Source: Diatrype stigma
Taxonomy: Eukaryota; Ascomycota; Sordariomycetes; Xylariales; Diatrypaceae
NCBI GenBank assembly: GCA_022225965.2
Contig: JAKJXP020000073.1
Span: 62,001 to 126,000, forward strand
Direction of reading: 5' to 3'
Length of the DNA: 64,000 bases
A program made the translations under genes and the position numbers. Positions within the stretch are counted from its first letter, which is position 1, and the number at the start of each line of letters is the position of its first letter. Below, one piece after another: positions 12,969-25,930 of this stretch. Below the pieces are notes generated by a model. The model worked only from the letters and a program-made list of their open reading frames with translations, was not told where the DNA came from and did not search any database.

Positions 12969-15900
12969 TACCCAGTAATAAGTAGGCCGGCGCGCGGGAA
13001 AGGAAAAAGGAAGAGGAAAAAGGAGAAGGAAGTTGCCTGTCATATAGTCAGACCCCTATGATTTTGGCCAACCGCCTATTCAGTTTTATGTTTCCGTCCG
13101 GGGGATCAGGGGGATGCTTGTATTACATACATCCACAGCCTATTATGGCATTAGTGGACTATACTGCAGTATTCAGGGGGTTCAGGGGCACTTATCGATC
13201 GACCTATCTTGAGATCTAGGCTTCTTGTAGGTAAGTGCCTATGTAGGTACATATAAGAGTCGTTTTACAAAGACCTTATTGGCTGGTCGTCTGTATCTGC
13301 AATCTTCCATCCTGTGCTGTGTATCCTTTCAAGTTACCGACCTATACACCTACTGTTAGATGGAGGCATATGCAGAAACACCTACTTGTACAATACGGTA
13401 TCCTCAATCATAAACTCCACTGAATGAGCATTATACCAAGCCCAGAGCTACCGTGACTGCTGCTGTTACTGCTGCTGCTATGTGGTTATCGTGGTGCCCC
13501 CAGGCCCCAGGGACATATCAAGGCAAGCAAATCAATGTCATCGATGACCTCATTTGCTATATTACGTAGTTGTCTAGGTCGAGAGGCAAGCGACGCTTCT
13601 TCGATCGCACGTGGATGTGGGTGATGGGTGGCAAAACTATATCTGCGCTTAAATGAGGACTGCTGCTTAACATACCGCTAGATCTTGAGCTATCTAGGCA
13701 ATAAGGTGATAGTTAAGTCATGGCCTGTCTAGCCTCTTGTCTGTCCTGCTGCTGTCCTGGCTAACTAGTCATGTCCAGACGACGGGAATCGCATCGCCAA
13801 CTACTAGTCAGGACGGCCGCCAGCGCATTTTATTTTGCGTAGAGGGTGTTGCAACAGCACCAGGGAGCCGAGGCACCTGGGCACTAAAGACGTCTGTCGG
13901 AATTGGGGGTTCGACCGGCAGACCGGCTGGGGAGCTACTACACATCGCTAATGATGCCCAAGAGTAGCGCCATCGTGACTATCCGAGTATATTGTAGGTA
14001 TGTCCGTACGTAGATATACATGTAAGTACATAATATGTAATTGACAACTGCTCGAAACGTGGCGCAATGCAAATTCGACTTCGATTTCCGACTCTCAAGC
14101 CACTTCGAAAGAAGGACGAATTAATTGATATATTTATTGATTGCGGGTAGTGGGGACGGATCGTCCGGTACCAAACAAGCGAAATTGACAATCTTTATCC
14201 GTTTCAGGATTTTGAAGGTTCATCCATCCATTTATCCCATTACATTGCGGTCAAGTAATCGTCATTACTACCCGGTTTTACTTGGTCGGTACTAGCTGTA
14301 GGCATACTTCCATACTTTAGTAGTGCCCAGTGCCCGTCCACCTAGGGTCTAGCCGTGATCATTCACTGCTCCTGATGAAGATATCTAACATTGTACTACA
14401 GGTATGTTGATATCGGGAAGACCTCTCTACTCGCCCCTTTATGTTTAGCGGATGTGTTGCCTCGAGAATAAAGTTCCAACGATTGACAGTGCTGCATGTG
14501 CCTGTCTGTACCTTAATGCATTGCCGACGGGCGTTTCAGAACCGACGCGGTACTCCCGAATACACGCTAGAAGCACAGTATGCGCAATCCAGTTACCTAC
14601 CCATAGGTATATGGTGCCTGTAATATGACTGACTAACTAAAGCTGTCTAGTACTCATCTTTTAGCACTGGTCTACCGTTAGGTACAGCTGGGGTCTCACA
14701 TGAACGGATCGTACTTGTACCTACATACATACATACATACCTGCATACCTGCAATCGATTGAGCCCCTGAGACGAACTGGCGGACTGGGAGACGGTGCGC
14801 TTAAGCTTCCCGCCAAAAAGACGCCGACCCAGCGACCTCAGGAACAAGAGACAACAACGGCTTAGAGACCTGCCTTATTTAGCGGCAACCGCCAAGCTGG
14901 GTCTGAGCAAGTCATGCAAATACAATGTATGTACAATAGTCATGTGGTGGTAATTTGCAAAAATAAGAAGCCGTTACTGTGCCACACTGCCTCCCGTGTT
15001 AAAAAAAAAGTTGCCTCCGTGTCAGCTGGTTGGGTAGTTGGATCAATCGTTCTCTTACTACTCTTCTGTAAGGGTGAGGGCGAGGGAAACCTGGAAGAGG
15101 CGCGCAGCTAGCAACTGCATACCTACTAGGTAGGGGTAGCGAAGCCGAGAAGCCACTACGGTCGGTGGTAACATGCAGGCGCGGGGAGCACAGCACAGAA
15201 AAGCGACGCCCCCTTCTTTTCTCCTTCCAGGGGCTATTATATGCTGGCTGGTTCAACAGTCAGGCAGAGTGGCGTCTAGAGGGCCTTGATGCGGAGTATG
15301 CTTCGACGCCCATAATTGGCCCAGCTGATAAAAAGCGGGAAACAAGTTTGATAGCAGGAGGCTCTTGGATGATTGGATTAAGCAGCAATGTATGATGAAA
15401 TCGAGTCAAATGCAGTTGGTTCGTTGGCTGGTTACGTGAGAGAGGGTGTGTGCCTTCATCAAGCCTACAGGACAAACGTGACATGCAACGAGCAAACCTG
15501 GCTCACACTCCCTGACGCCTTATATTTTGCCTCGCCCCGGAGCTGTATCTCTCCTTGCATAGTTATGCCACGTGCAAATCGATATTTGAATAGTAGGTGA
15601 TAGAGAACGAATTGACGTACTTGAAGCTACAGAAGCAGGGATCGTATGCATAAAGACCTTGAAATGTTGTATAACCATCTGCTATTAATAGCTGTATTAA
15701 GGGAACAATGCCGAAGTCTGGTTCCTTACCTAGACATTCTTTTAAGTTTCGAGCACTTAGATACGTGAGCCTGTATTAAGAAGGTACATACTTATATAAG
15801 TCATGGTCTCAGGTACACGTCTTTATTCCGAAGGCGAATGAAGTACGCAATGTTTCAGCAATGCGTCTACGAGAGTTTTTCTTCAGCCCGAAATAACGTA

Positions 15901-17636
15901 CGCAGATAGTCACTAAAAGCCTAAGGGCATCCCATTTCATCCTGTCTTGTCTGCTCTTGTCTACCTGTGAGCCTGTCTGCTTGCTTCCATTAGTCTACCT
16001 TACCTGTGCAGGTAGGTAGGTAGGATTGAGGTTTCTTGAGGTTTCTTCGCATTTTTCTAGAACCGCAGCGTGCCTATTGTAGTTCTGGTAGTATGTTGCT
16101 GCACAATACATACATACCCTAGAGTTATTAGTTGCGAACTGGGATGACCGGGTGGGATAACCAACACAAAATGGGGGCTATATCGATCCACTTATGGTTA
16201 GACCGGTCCAGATTGCGTGCCCGGACTCTGAACTGTGAACAGTTAACTGCATGAATGGTACGCTTGCCCCGAAACGTGCTGAACGTGCTGAACATGACAA
16301 CCAACGAGGTACCGCGGCCGTGCTGCTCTGCCTGTAGCATGCTGTAGTTCGGCTGTAGTTAGCAAGCTGTAGCGTAGTAATTTTTTCCCTTTCAGCCACA
16401 GGGTGGTGGTTAGTGTGGTTAGTGGTGGTTCGCTTTTCAGGGACCAACCAAGGGGGAGAACAGAAGCGCATTACGCCCAAAATTACTGGAGCTTAGGAGG
16501 CTTCGAAATCCACACCCCCTTCCAATCGATCCATCGATCCCCTGGTCAAAGGGAAAGAACAAAACCATCCGTCTATCGTCTCCTTCCCTTCCGACAATTG
16601 ACAATTGTGATTTCTCTTGCCTTGAGCTCCTCAAGTTTTCGCTCGCTTCTTTTTCCCTTCTTTTACCCCCTTTTCCCAATTGTTTCGTTTAGGAAACGCA
16701 AACATCGAGGAAAGAGAATCACATCGCCAATCTTGAATCTTGAATCTTGAATCTAGATAAAAGCCAACGTCCTGTATCCTGTACTGCGTTGCGTATCTGC
16801 ATCTGCATTTGTAGTTGCGTGTGCCACATTCATTGTTGTTTCGACTGGGCGCCCCCCGTTGTTCGTTGTTCCCTCGTCCCAAGCGGCCGTTGCAGCAGGA
16901 GCCAGCGAATAAGGCCGACCACCCCCAACCTAGCGGACACAGGAGAGGCTGGGACGGGACAAATCAGGTTGCCAGTCAACAAACAGATCAATACAGGATT
17001 TACAAATAACCACCGCCATCGTCATCCCCGCCATCGACTCGCGTCACGCCGGCGCCAAACCTCGAGTCTGTCTGACACGCCACGCCACGCCACGCCACAA
17101 CACGCTACACTACATATTCTCATATCTTGCAGGATATCGTCGGCAAACAGAGATACTCACGGTAACAAAGTAGGAGCCGGGGGAAATGTCATGACAAAGA
17201 CTTCGAATATTCGATCGACAGTCCATCACCTCGACCGCTTCCTACCAATACCGATTCTAGCACCTCCCCACCAACCTCTCTAATTGACATTTCTGGTCGC
17301 CAAGGGAATCGAACTGTCACCAACCAGAGAACAAAAAGATAACACTCGCTTCGCGGGAATACTCGGCGCTAATCTAAGAGGAAGGCCTACATTCTCTTGG
17401 TATAGTTGCATCAGCGAGCAATCGCGATTTCCCATTTGCGCCGTAGCTTGAATCGTTCTACAACTACCTGCACGGTTCGCCTTGCGCACGGTTGATTCGC
17501 TTCGGAGCGTGTGCACGCCCTCATCCACGTGCAACACCACATCAAACGCGTTTCCCCATTGTCAACAACTCTTCGATCGCACGCTGAGGAAGGGACAAAA
17601 CCGAATACATCTTACTACCGAGAAGCACTGCCCAGC
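12969..17636. other. Long gene-free stretch before KNR4
   Basis: About 4.7 kb with no recognised gene. Frames are short and unconvincing on both strands. It contains TACATA/TAGGTA microsatellite runs (for example near 14720-14750 and 16010-16024). From about 16500 to 17630 the sequence becomes pyrimidine-rich, with CGCCA repeats near 17080-17097; this may be the promoter and a long, possibly spliced leader of the KNR4 gene. No transposase or RNA gene was identified. Confidence 0.45.
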
Positions 17637-19347
17637 ATGTCGTACGTTATGTTTTGCTGCCCAGTGAACCCCTATTATATAAGGAAACACAAATACTGAC
17701 ATCCTCCTCCGTAGTCTTGGGTCAGCTTTCCGCTCGTTCTGGCATACGATGACCAGTAATGACCGACGTAAGTAGCAGTGGCCCTTTCGGTGCGATGCGA
17801 ACTAAATCCTCTAACTTTTATCATGTGTAGATTCTTCCTACGATTCCCCATATCGGTCAGGCCAGCATGTGCCTCTGAATCGTCACAGCACTTTGACGTC
17901 CGTCGCTACGGCTGGCGAATCACGAGCTGATATCACGTCTCCGTATGATGAGACGGGCCGGTTACAAGGCGGTATCGATGGTACATCTTATTTAGGGGCT
18001 GGAATGCCGGGGGGAGGACCTCTAAGTCCTGGTTCCAACGGACCATATTCTCCTGGACTGAGATCGTTCAATGCCCGCCATTCGAAAGATGATGGATTTG
18101 AGACGGTTAGCAGCCCTGGCGAGATCCCGATGCAATCGTTCGCCGATGGTGCTCCCCCGCCGCCGCCAGTCACCCACTCGTGGAGGCGGATAGATCGATG
18201 GGTTGAGGAGAACTACCCGGAGTTACTTGATAACATGTGCGAAGGTTGCACGGCCAACGACTTGAATGAGCTGGAACACCAGCTAGATTGCACATTACCT
18301 CAGGATGTTAGAGACTCCCTGGCGATCCACGATGGGCAAGAACGTCCTGGTATTCCAACCGGCATCATCTTCAGCAGCATGCTCTTGGATTGCGAGGAGA
18401 TTGTTCAGGAATGGGACCAATGGAGGAAGGTCAACGAGTCCTATTTACTCGACACCAGCATTGTGAAGCCGGCTCTTCCGTCTAAAGCACTGGGTGGTAG
18501 CAGTCAAGCGTCTTCTTCCAAGTCTGCACCTGGCTCGCCCGGCTCCCAGAAGCAGTCTTGGAGACAGGATCTCATCTCGCGTCAAGATTCTGTCCCTCCA
18601 GGAGCTGTCCAGCGCGCCTACGCACATCCGGCTTGGATCCCCCTTGTACGTGACTGGGGAGGCAACAACCTTGCCATAGACCTTGCGCCAGGACCGACCG
18701 GAACCTGGGGTCAGGTCATTCTGTTCGGCCGCGATTACGATACCAAGTATGTGGTTGCGAAATCTTGGGCCGCATTTCTCGCGGTATTTGCAGATGACCT
18801 GAACAGCGGCAAATGGTTCATCGACGAGGACACCAACGAGCTCAAACTACGTGAGTTTAAGACTACTCGCGTAGAACCCCCTTACTTCGATATCCTACGG
18901 TGGAGAATGGATCAGAAGAATGGACGCGGTGCGAAGGCCACAGCAAAGCGCAGGTCCATGGCCCCTGGAGCCACCCCTGGAAGTGCCTCCCCTGGTGGTT
19001 CGCCATATGCGAGCCCGGCAGACGGCAATAGAGAAGCCCGTGGACGATCCCTACAGCGACTCAGCAGCCCATCGCCGCTGTCCAGCCCTAACCGGCCCGG
19101 ATTCGGAAAGGCGAGTCCACTTGCTCAGGTTACGGAGGAGAACCCTCTTTCAGATTCTGCGGGTGCCGCCAATGGTATCAGCACGGCAAACCTTGTCGAG
19201 GTCGAGACACCCAAAGTGAGCGAAGACGGGTCGTCGGGTCCGAAGCTGTCAGCGACGAGCGAATCCAAAGGCAAAGAGTCAGCGCCGAAGACTGAAGACA
19301 CAGTAAATGGCAAGCTTGCCGACGACATGAAAACGATTGAAATCTAA
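17637..19347 (+). CDS. SMI1/KNR4-family cell-wall synthesis regulator
   Basis: Fungal KNR4/SMI1 homologue (gs-1 in Neurospora), a cytoplasmic signalling hub linked to beta-1,3-glucan synthase activity and the cell-wall integrity pathway. Three exons (17637-17641, 17715-17767, 17831-19347) give 524 residues. The first coding exon is five bases (ATGTC); splicing yields the N-terminus MSLGSAFRSFWHTMTSNDRH, followed by a Ser/Pro-rich region. The SMI1/KNR4 domain spans roughly 135-345, starting SWRRIDRWVEENYPEL and including IHDGQERPG, HPAWIPLVRDWGGNNLAIDL, GTWGQVILFGRDYDTKYVVA and FADDLNSGKWF. The C-terminus is a disordered Ser/Pro-rich tail. The short exons are inferred from splice signals (GTACGT...GTAG, GTAAGT...TGTAG) and frame; the large exon is certain. 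Confidence 0.94.
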
Positions 19348-21041
19348 GAGGATAGCGACGACGAGCAATGCCTTACGAAACTTTATAGACAAACAACTGG
19401 GTGGCGTTCAGGGTGCGAGACCCGATAGATTCGGTACCAGACATCGTTGCCTGCATACACCTGGCGATTCTTAATTCTTGCGACAAGCACATCGCGATAC
19501 ATTCTGATTAATCAACCTATTGCCAATGGCATACTATCCATTGGTAAGAGTCGGGCTTCCCTCTTAGATCTAAATAGGCGTCATGGCTCGAACGTGTAGC
19601 TGTTGACGCCAAAGTCATAGGCTGGAAGGGTAGTCTCGTTGTATTTTTGTAATAATAACTGTTCACCTACTTCTCACCGCCAGACCTGCTATCTGGAGTT
19701 TCGAATCCCCTTGCAGAGCAACTATTGGAACTCACAAGAGAATGATCCCATGTTGGTGGACACGGCAGACGCCTTGAAGGTGGGGGAGACTCATCCGTAG
19801 AGGGTGACGATGGGTTGAGAGTACGTACGTGGGTGGCTACGTGGGTGGCTTCCAACAAGCATGGTGTGGAAACAACTGTCTATGGGGACCGGGCAAATCT
19901 GTTGAAGTTTGGACTCTGTCACAGCAGGCGTTCGGGCACAGTCATGGTCTCACGATTGGCGTTGGTGGATATACACACTTTTTTCTCCTGTCATGCGTGC
20001 CATGCATCGAAATGCAGAACTTGTACAAGTTGCCAGTGTCCAGAAGGATTGATTGTTTCGGATATAAGAAATCGAGGCCTGTTAGGTATTAGGGCCCCAG
20101 CGCCATTAATATAGTATATACCTCGTGATATTGTCATCATTGTTCTCTTCTTATCTTGCTTGTTAAGGCACTCAGCCATGGCAATCATCCACAGTAGCAG
20201 TAGGTACCATTGAGATTGGCCACGATTCCTGATAAATGTCCGCTTGATGTAGCAGAATACATAGGGCAGAATAATACGATGTGAATCAGGTTATGAGCCT
20301 AGCGGGTTCCTGATCTTCAGCTCCATGAGTGGTGGTGGGTAAGTGGTACATAGTAGAGTGACAACCTTCAAGGTCTGGTCAGCTTAGGCCATGGAAAGGA
20401 GTCAAAAAGGGGGTGTACAATACTACATACATTCATGATAGGTTCCTGATGTACGTTTGAAGCGCCAAGTCACGTGCTAGCTGCTTGTTAGCTGCCGCCC
20501 GCTAATGGCAGGTGCCTGTGCTTGTATGTATGTATGTATGTACATACATACATACATGTAACTACATATGTACGTACTCACGACCTACTGAGGCTTTCGT
20601 CATCAGCCTCACCCTGTCTCAAGCTTACCTGCATTACCTGCGTCAAGTCAGTTCATCAGCTACCTATCAACCAACCAACCTGCCCTCTTACCGACCTATT
20701 TGTTCATCCATCCCTAGATCCAACTACCGCCGAAGACGACGGCCACCAACGCCGATTCGAGATCTCCAGCCTACAATCCCGTTCAGCTACTGTAGTCGTA
20801 GGAGGAAGCCAGGTAGCTAGCTGGCTAGCTTTCGCTCTCCTTGCCGTCGCGCATCCGCCATCCGCTTCCCGCTTCCCGCCGCGCATCCATCCCGTATCCC
20901 GTATCCCGCGCCCCGACGACCTACCATCCAGCCACCCAACCGACCGGCTTCTCTCCTCTGAAACGAGCGAGGAAGAGCAGAGAGAGGCGAGAAGAGAAAG
21001 GGGCGTCAAGTCGTGTACCAGATATCGTCACATTCATCATC
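19348..21041. other. Intergenic region KNR4 to VPS68
   Basis: Holds the 3' end of the KNR4 transcript and the promoter and leader of the VPS68-like gene. It includes a 32-base perfect palindrome (listed separately) about 490 bases before the VPS68 start, then a pyrimidine-rich stretch with CCCGTATCCCG-type repeats near 20880-20910. No other gene seen. Confidence 0.5.
20526..20557. repeat. 32-base perfect palindrome of TGTA/TACA units
   Basis: A run of ATGT units turns directly into the complementary ACAT units, giving 16-base arms with no spacer. It lies upstream of the VPS68-like gene. It could form a cruciform, or may simply be where two phases of the common TACATA microsatellite meet. Confidence 0.95.
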
Positions 21042-21781
21042 ATGGAGGAAGACCGCCTCTGGAAGTTCACTAGGCCCGAGTGGCTCAATACCGCGTGGGC
21101 GCGCAGTGCCGGGGTCTACGGGGCCGGGGCTCTGGTATGTTTTGTGCCTCTCTTATTGTATCTCTCGTACACATAACTACGTATATATATCTACCTGTCG
21201 ACATTTCCCCTTCTTTCCAATATTTCCCCATGCGCGTTGCATCACCTACGCTCCCTCGCCCGTATACCCAGTCTTTACGTAAACATAGCGAAGAGAGAGA
21301 GCAAAGAAGAGGAGGAGAAGAAGAAGAAAACCCGCTGACCCTTATCAATCTAAAACAGTTCTCCCTCGCCTTCTACGTGATGCTCGACGCGGCCGTGTGG
21401 TCCAAATCGCCCCTGAACGGGTCGGACGTGCACGTGAGCTTCGTGGACTGGCTGCCGCTGATCTTCAGCTCGCTGGGGATGCTGATCATCAACTCGGTCG
21501 AGAAGGCGCGGCTGTCGGCCGACTCGTTCAGCTACAGCGGGTCCGGGGTGGCGTGGAAGGCGCGCGTCGTCCTGTTCCTGGGGTTCGCGGCCCTCGCGGG
21601 GGGCATGGCCGGCGGGGTCGTCGTCTTCGTCCTCCGCTTCGCCGTCCCCGCCGTCGGCTGGCCCATGATGCAGATGGGCGTCGAGAACGTCGTCGCCAAC
21701 GCCCTCGTCGGCCTCAGCTCCGTCGTCCTCTGGGTCTCCCAGAACATGGAGGACGAGTACAGCTACAACCTCGCGCTTTGA
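21042..21781 (+). CDS. vps68: VPS68/TMEM50-family (UPF0220) membrane protein
   Basis: Small four-helix membrane protein of the VPS68/TMEM50 family. The yeast protein works with VPS55 in endosome-to-vacuole trafficking. Two exons (21042-21134, 21359-21781) give 171 residues; the intron begins GTATGT and ends ACAG and keeps frame. The sequence starts MEEDRLWKFTRPEWLN, then has a hydrophobic helix containing YGAGALFSLAFYVMLDAAVWS, a polar loop with VSFVDWLPLIFSSLGMLIINSV (second helix), a third helix from about 100 to 125 and a fourth ending in VGLSSVVLWVSQNMEDEYSYNLAL. The VDWLP motif, the hydrophobic pattern and the length fit the family. The ATG lies in a good context after CATCATC. Confidence 0.9.
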
Positions 21782-23065
21782 GAGGAGGAGTGAGGGGAGG
21801 GGCTGTCTAGGCGAACTGGGACTAGAGTTGGGGGGAGGGGGTTCCAAACTAGGGCAGGGCTGGGCTGGGCTGCGTGTTGTTCTTCGCCGGCCGCCGCCGC
21901 CGCTGCTGCGTTGAAGACTGGACGCTGGTGGTTTTCTTATATATCTATTTGTCTACGAAGTTGGAAAGGAAAGGGGAGATGATGGGATGGAGGGGCGAGT
22001 AGGCAACGTGGAAACTCGGCTGCGGAGCGTTCCAAAGAGCGAAGAAGAGACGACGACGACAATTGTTTATCACCTGTACAGTATGCGTATGGTTCATGGG
22101 AATATCGGCGATGCTAGATCTCTGACATGACGCACAACGTGGGAGTTTGTATCGATTTTCTATATCCTAACTAATCAAAAGATCCTTCGGATGGATAAAG
22201 GGGGTTTCTGGCCACCCGAGTATGGCGTTGTCTATGTGGTGGTTGGACACTCGCCATCCGCGATAATAATATGCTGACCGGCCTCTTCTCAAGAAAGGCA
22301 CATCATTGGTGCTTTTTCGGGCCAAGTTTGGTGCCGAGGTAAAGGTGGGAAACATGGAGCCCATCAGCATCTCGGGAATGCAAAGCAGCGAAGAGGGTCA
22401 CCCGCGTCATGGGGTGGGATGCATAGGTACGCAGGCCCCGTAACTATTAGCTTGCGTTCCCCCTGAACTGCAGCGACTGCTATACATTCACACCTCGATC
22501 CTCATTTGCTACGACTTATAAGTAAGGCCCCGTGGGGATCCTGTCTATATGGATGGTAGGTATCTCGTCATGGTGCAAGCAAGCAACTTCCGGGGCATTC
22601 CCGAGATTCCAACCATCGGCAGATATCCATCCCAGTACATAGGTACTAGCCACCTGCTTAGCTATGAGTGGCCGGCTATTGGATCTCGCGATCGCATTGT
22701 GGATGCGACTATGCAGCTATATACCTTACCAAGTACCTAGACATGTACGCTGGTACGGCACGGACGGCTTCCCCATTGCGGGGTCGATCGGTCTCCTCCC
22801 CGATGGAGATGGATGGATGGCAAGCTGGGGCTGGGGCGTCCTCCGTAATGGGTGAGCGGGGAGGCGGGATCTAGGTATCTCAGTTATAACTATAGGGGAG
22901 AGTATATCCTCCCGCGGCTGGCGTCGCAAACCTGCCTTGTCGACTCTGCGGAAACGTTCGACATCCTGCGAAAAACTTAGGGGGCATCATAGGACTGGAT
23001 GATACAAACCCATAACCATATACATCTATATACATTTCTCCAGCTTCAGTTTCCAACCGCACCCC
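21782..23065. other. Intergenic region VPS68 to aldolase-like gene
   Basis: Tandem-oriented genes flank it. The first part is G-rich with GGGCT repeats (about 21850-21875) and is probably 3' untranslated sequence. The remainder should contain the promoter of the downstream gene. No frame over about 70 codons looks real. Confidence 0.5.
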
Positions 23066-24130
23066 ATGGCGCCTTCGGCTACCACGCAATCTCCACCACC
23101 GCCCGTGGCGGCGGAGATCGCCATCTCCACCAAGCAGAAACAGAAGCAGAAGAAGGACGAGAACCCGCCACAGGTCCAGTCGCTGGGCAAGACCAAGGAC
23201 GGGCGGGACCTCAAGATCCGGACGTACCCGAAGTTCGAGACCCTCGAGGAGGAGCGCCTGTACCGCAAGCAGCACCTCGCCGCCGCCTTCCGGGTCTTCG
23301 CCGACCGGGGCTTCGACGAGGGCGTCGCCGGCCACATCTCCGTCCGGGACCCGATATTGACGGATCACTTCTGTAGGTGAACCCGGCCCCCTTTTCCCCC
23401 AGTTTGAAGATAGTCACCCCCCTCTTTTTTTAAAAAGAATTTTTGTCTTCCTTTTCTCCCTTCTTGGAAATTTTGTTTTGATTTTATTTTATCTACCTGT
23501 TTGACCGATAATCCCGCAGGGCTCAACCCCCTCTCGATGCACTTCTCGCTCATCAAGGTGTCGGACCTCGTGCTGGTGGACGAGGACGGGCTGGTGGTGG
23601 AGGGCGACGAGCCGATCAACACGGCGGCCTTCACGATCCACTCGGCGATCCACCGGGCGCGGCCGGACGCCAACGCGGCGTGCCACGCGCACAGCGTGTA
23701 CGGCAAGGCGTTCGCGGCCTTCGGGCGGCCGCTCGAGATGCTGACGCAGGACAGCCTGCGGTTCTACCGGTCGCACGCCGTGTACGGCAGCTTCGGCGGG
23801 GTGGTGGTGGGCCGCGAGGAGGGCGACCGGATCGCGCGCGCCCTCGGGCCCACCAACAAGGCCGCCATCCTGCAGAACCACGGCCTGCTGACGGTCGGGC
23901 GCTCCGTCGACGAGGCCGCCTTCTGGTTCCTCAGCCTCGAGCGCACCTGCCAGGCCCAGCTGCTCGCCGACGCCGCCGCCGTTGGCTCCGGCCACCCGAA
24001 GAAGCTCATCCCCGACGAGGAGGCCGAGTACGCCGTCCAAGAGGTGGGCGGGCCCGAGAAGGGCTGGCTGGCCTTCCAGCCGTACTACGACGAGCAGGTG
24101 GCGAAGACGGGAGGCGCGTTCTTGAAGTAG
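23066..24130 (+). CDS. Class II aldolase/adducin-domain protein
   Basis: Cytosolic protein of the class II aldolase/adducin fold, related to the fungal group that includes fission-yeast mug14. Members resemble zinc-dependent fuculose/ribulose-phosphate aldolases, but the substrate in fungi is not established. Two exons (23066-23372, 23520-24130) give 305 residues; the intron splits the Trp-103 codon. The first 55 residues are a Pro- and Lys-rich leader. The domain runs from about 65 to 270: RKQHLAAAFRVFADRGFDEG, GHISVRDP, HFSLIKVSDLVLVDEDG and CHAHSVYGKAFAAFG, whose histidines at about 158 and 160 are the expected metal ligands. NHGLLTVGRSVDEA supplies the third ligand. Codons are strongly G/C-ending. 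Confidence 0.92.
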
Positions 24131-24571
24131 ATTAATATGGGGGACACAGACGAGTTGATTAGGATAGTGATGAGTGGATGAATGAATGAAATGAATGCGT
24201 TGAATCATCGTATCTCTTGTTGGGGTAGTAGTATTTTTATTTCATGAGAAAATCCTTGGGATGAAGTGTTAGTCAAGTATACCTATATCGATCGCGCGGA
24301 CTCCCCCTTTTGACCAAAAGAATTTAGACCAGCTTTCCAGACACGCAAGGATTATGTCTGAATGGTATCACTCCATGTGACTATTAGTCCGGCAACCATG
24401 AAAAGGAGAGGCAGAAGCAAGCCTTACGAATATCCATAGCCTATGTTTTTGTTTTCTCTTCTCTATCCTTCTCCTTTTCTTTTCGTTTCAGCTCCCCTTG
24501 AAAACCTACCAGGACATGCACAGCACCAACTAGGAGAAGGCAAAGACAGTCATCTAGCACAGCATATAACC
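24131..24571. other. Short intergenic region
   Basis: Contains the 3' end of the aldolase-like gene and the pyrimidine-rich leader of the next gene. An in-frame upstream ATG at 24443 would add 43 residues to the downstream protein. I prefer the ATG at 24572 because its context (ACCATGTCC) is better and the intervening sequence looks like a CT-rich leader. Confidence 0.5.
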
Positions 24572-25930
24572 ATGTCCAAGACACCTTCAACAACATCACC
24601 CCGGGCACCTAGCCGACCATCAATAGCCCCTGGCCCATCCAAGGTACCGCTACCGCCCAGTCAAGCACTGACATCGGTGCATCCCTCCGCCTCAACACGT
24701 CCCCGGGCCCCGGGCCAGCTGCGCCCCGTGACTTCCAGAGAAGGCGGAGGACGGGAGCCGCAAGACGCCGCCGTTTCTCCTTCGCAAGTCCCGATCCCAG
24801 TGTCCATCATCACCGTGTCGCAACCACTCCCCTCGCGTAGGCCACCGCCACCAATCCCTTCCTTAGCTCCTTATGCCCAAACGATATCTCGGAGCTCCAC
24901 CGAGGTTTCCGATCAGGTAAACTCTATGGTATCTAGGGCCGCCACCGCCGCTGCCGCTGCCGCAGCAGCACCAAGGGCGACGGTTGCCGCTACCAGTAGA
25001 GCATCGGCAGTTCCTGGACCTACCATCATTCTCTCACGCCCCTCGGCCATCCCAGAAGGGGCAGTTGTTCCATCAGCCACCACCACCATCACTGGAGGCT
25101 CTCACCGTTCTCACCCTCACCGTCACCCCCATACCCCTGCTTCCGCTGCCACCGCACCATTTCCAACCACGGCGGCGACGGCAGCGATGACAACGACGAT
25201 CCTGGACCCGTCGAACCCGAGCCTAAGCCTCAGGTCCGCGTACCGGGACCCGGAGGACCTGCGGCGCGCGCTGCTGCAGACGAAGTACGGAACGCTGGCG
25301 CCGGCGGAGCGGGCGGGCCAGGACGCGTGGGCGACGCGCAAGGCGGACCAGTTCGCGCCGTGCCCGTTCAACTTCTCGTGGGAGCGGGACGGCGACTATC
25401 CGGGGGTAAGCCAGGCCAAGCCACTGAGCATGGCGAAAAACTTAGTGTCCCCCCCCCTTCCCTCCTCTCTCTCTCTCCCCCTTTTCGGACGAACATAAGC
25501 TGGAGGATATGCTTTCCTCTCTCGTATTCGTCGAGGTCCTCGCTTACAACACCCCACATGCCTGATGATGGCTGACTCTAGATGTCGTTGTTGCAGTACC
25601 GATGCGCGGGCGGCGCGCACTACATGAGCGACATGATCCTGGCCGAGGGCGTCCCAGGGCTATACGCTAGGCGTAAGTGCCCTCCCCCCTGTCCATTAGA
25701 TTAGAGGCTGTTGCTAACGGCGAAGATATGAAATCGTAGAAGGATGCCACCGGGGACTCAAGAACTGGAACCGCAAGCCTACCAAACTGGAGCAGGTACC
25801 GCCGGGCATGTACGGCCCCGTCAGACCGCTCGGCGTGGACAAGAAGGGGAGATATACATATTTCGAGAGTGCTGTTGACGGACCGCTCACCTTGAAGCGG
25901 TCGCGGACGGAGCCTGTGTTCCGTCGTTGA
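24572..25930 (+). CDS. Ser/Pro-rich hypothetical protein with conserved C-terminus
   Basis: Function unknown. Three exons (24572-25405, 25597-25672, 25740-25930) give 366 residues, with GTAAGC/GTAAGT donors, CAG/TAG acceptors and frame kept throughout. Roughly the first 210 residues are low-complexity (Ser, Pro, Thr, Ala runs) and probably disordered. The C-terminal third is compact: SLRSAYRDPEDLRRALL, WATRKADQFAPCPFNFSWERD, CAGGAHYMSDMILAEGVPGLY and GLKNWNRKPTKLEQVPPGMYGPV. The C-x-G-x-H...D-x-(I/L)-L-A-E-G pattern recalls a block I associate with other uncharacterised fungal proteins, but I cannot name a domain. The conserved Cys and His could bind metal; that is speculation. A profile search of the last 130 residues would be decisive. 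Confidence 0.75.

Noticed and set aside
23489..24208. Minus-strand frame of 239 codons opposite the aldolase-like gene
   Set aside because: Shadow of a G/C-ending coding exon; no independent motif.
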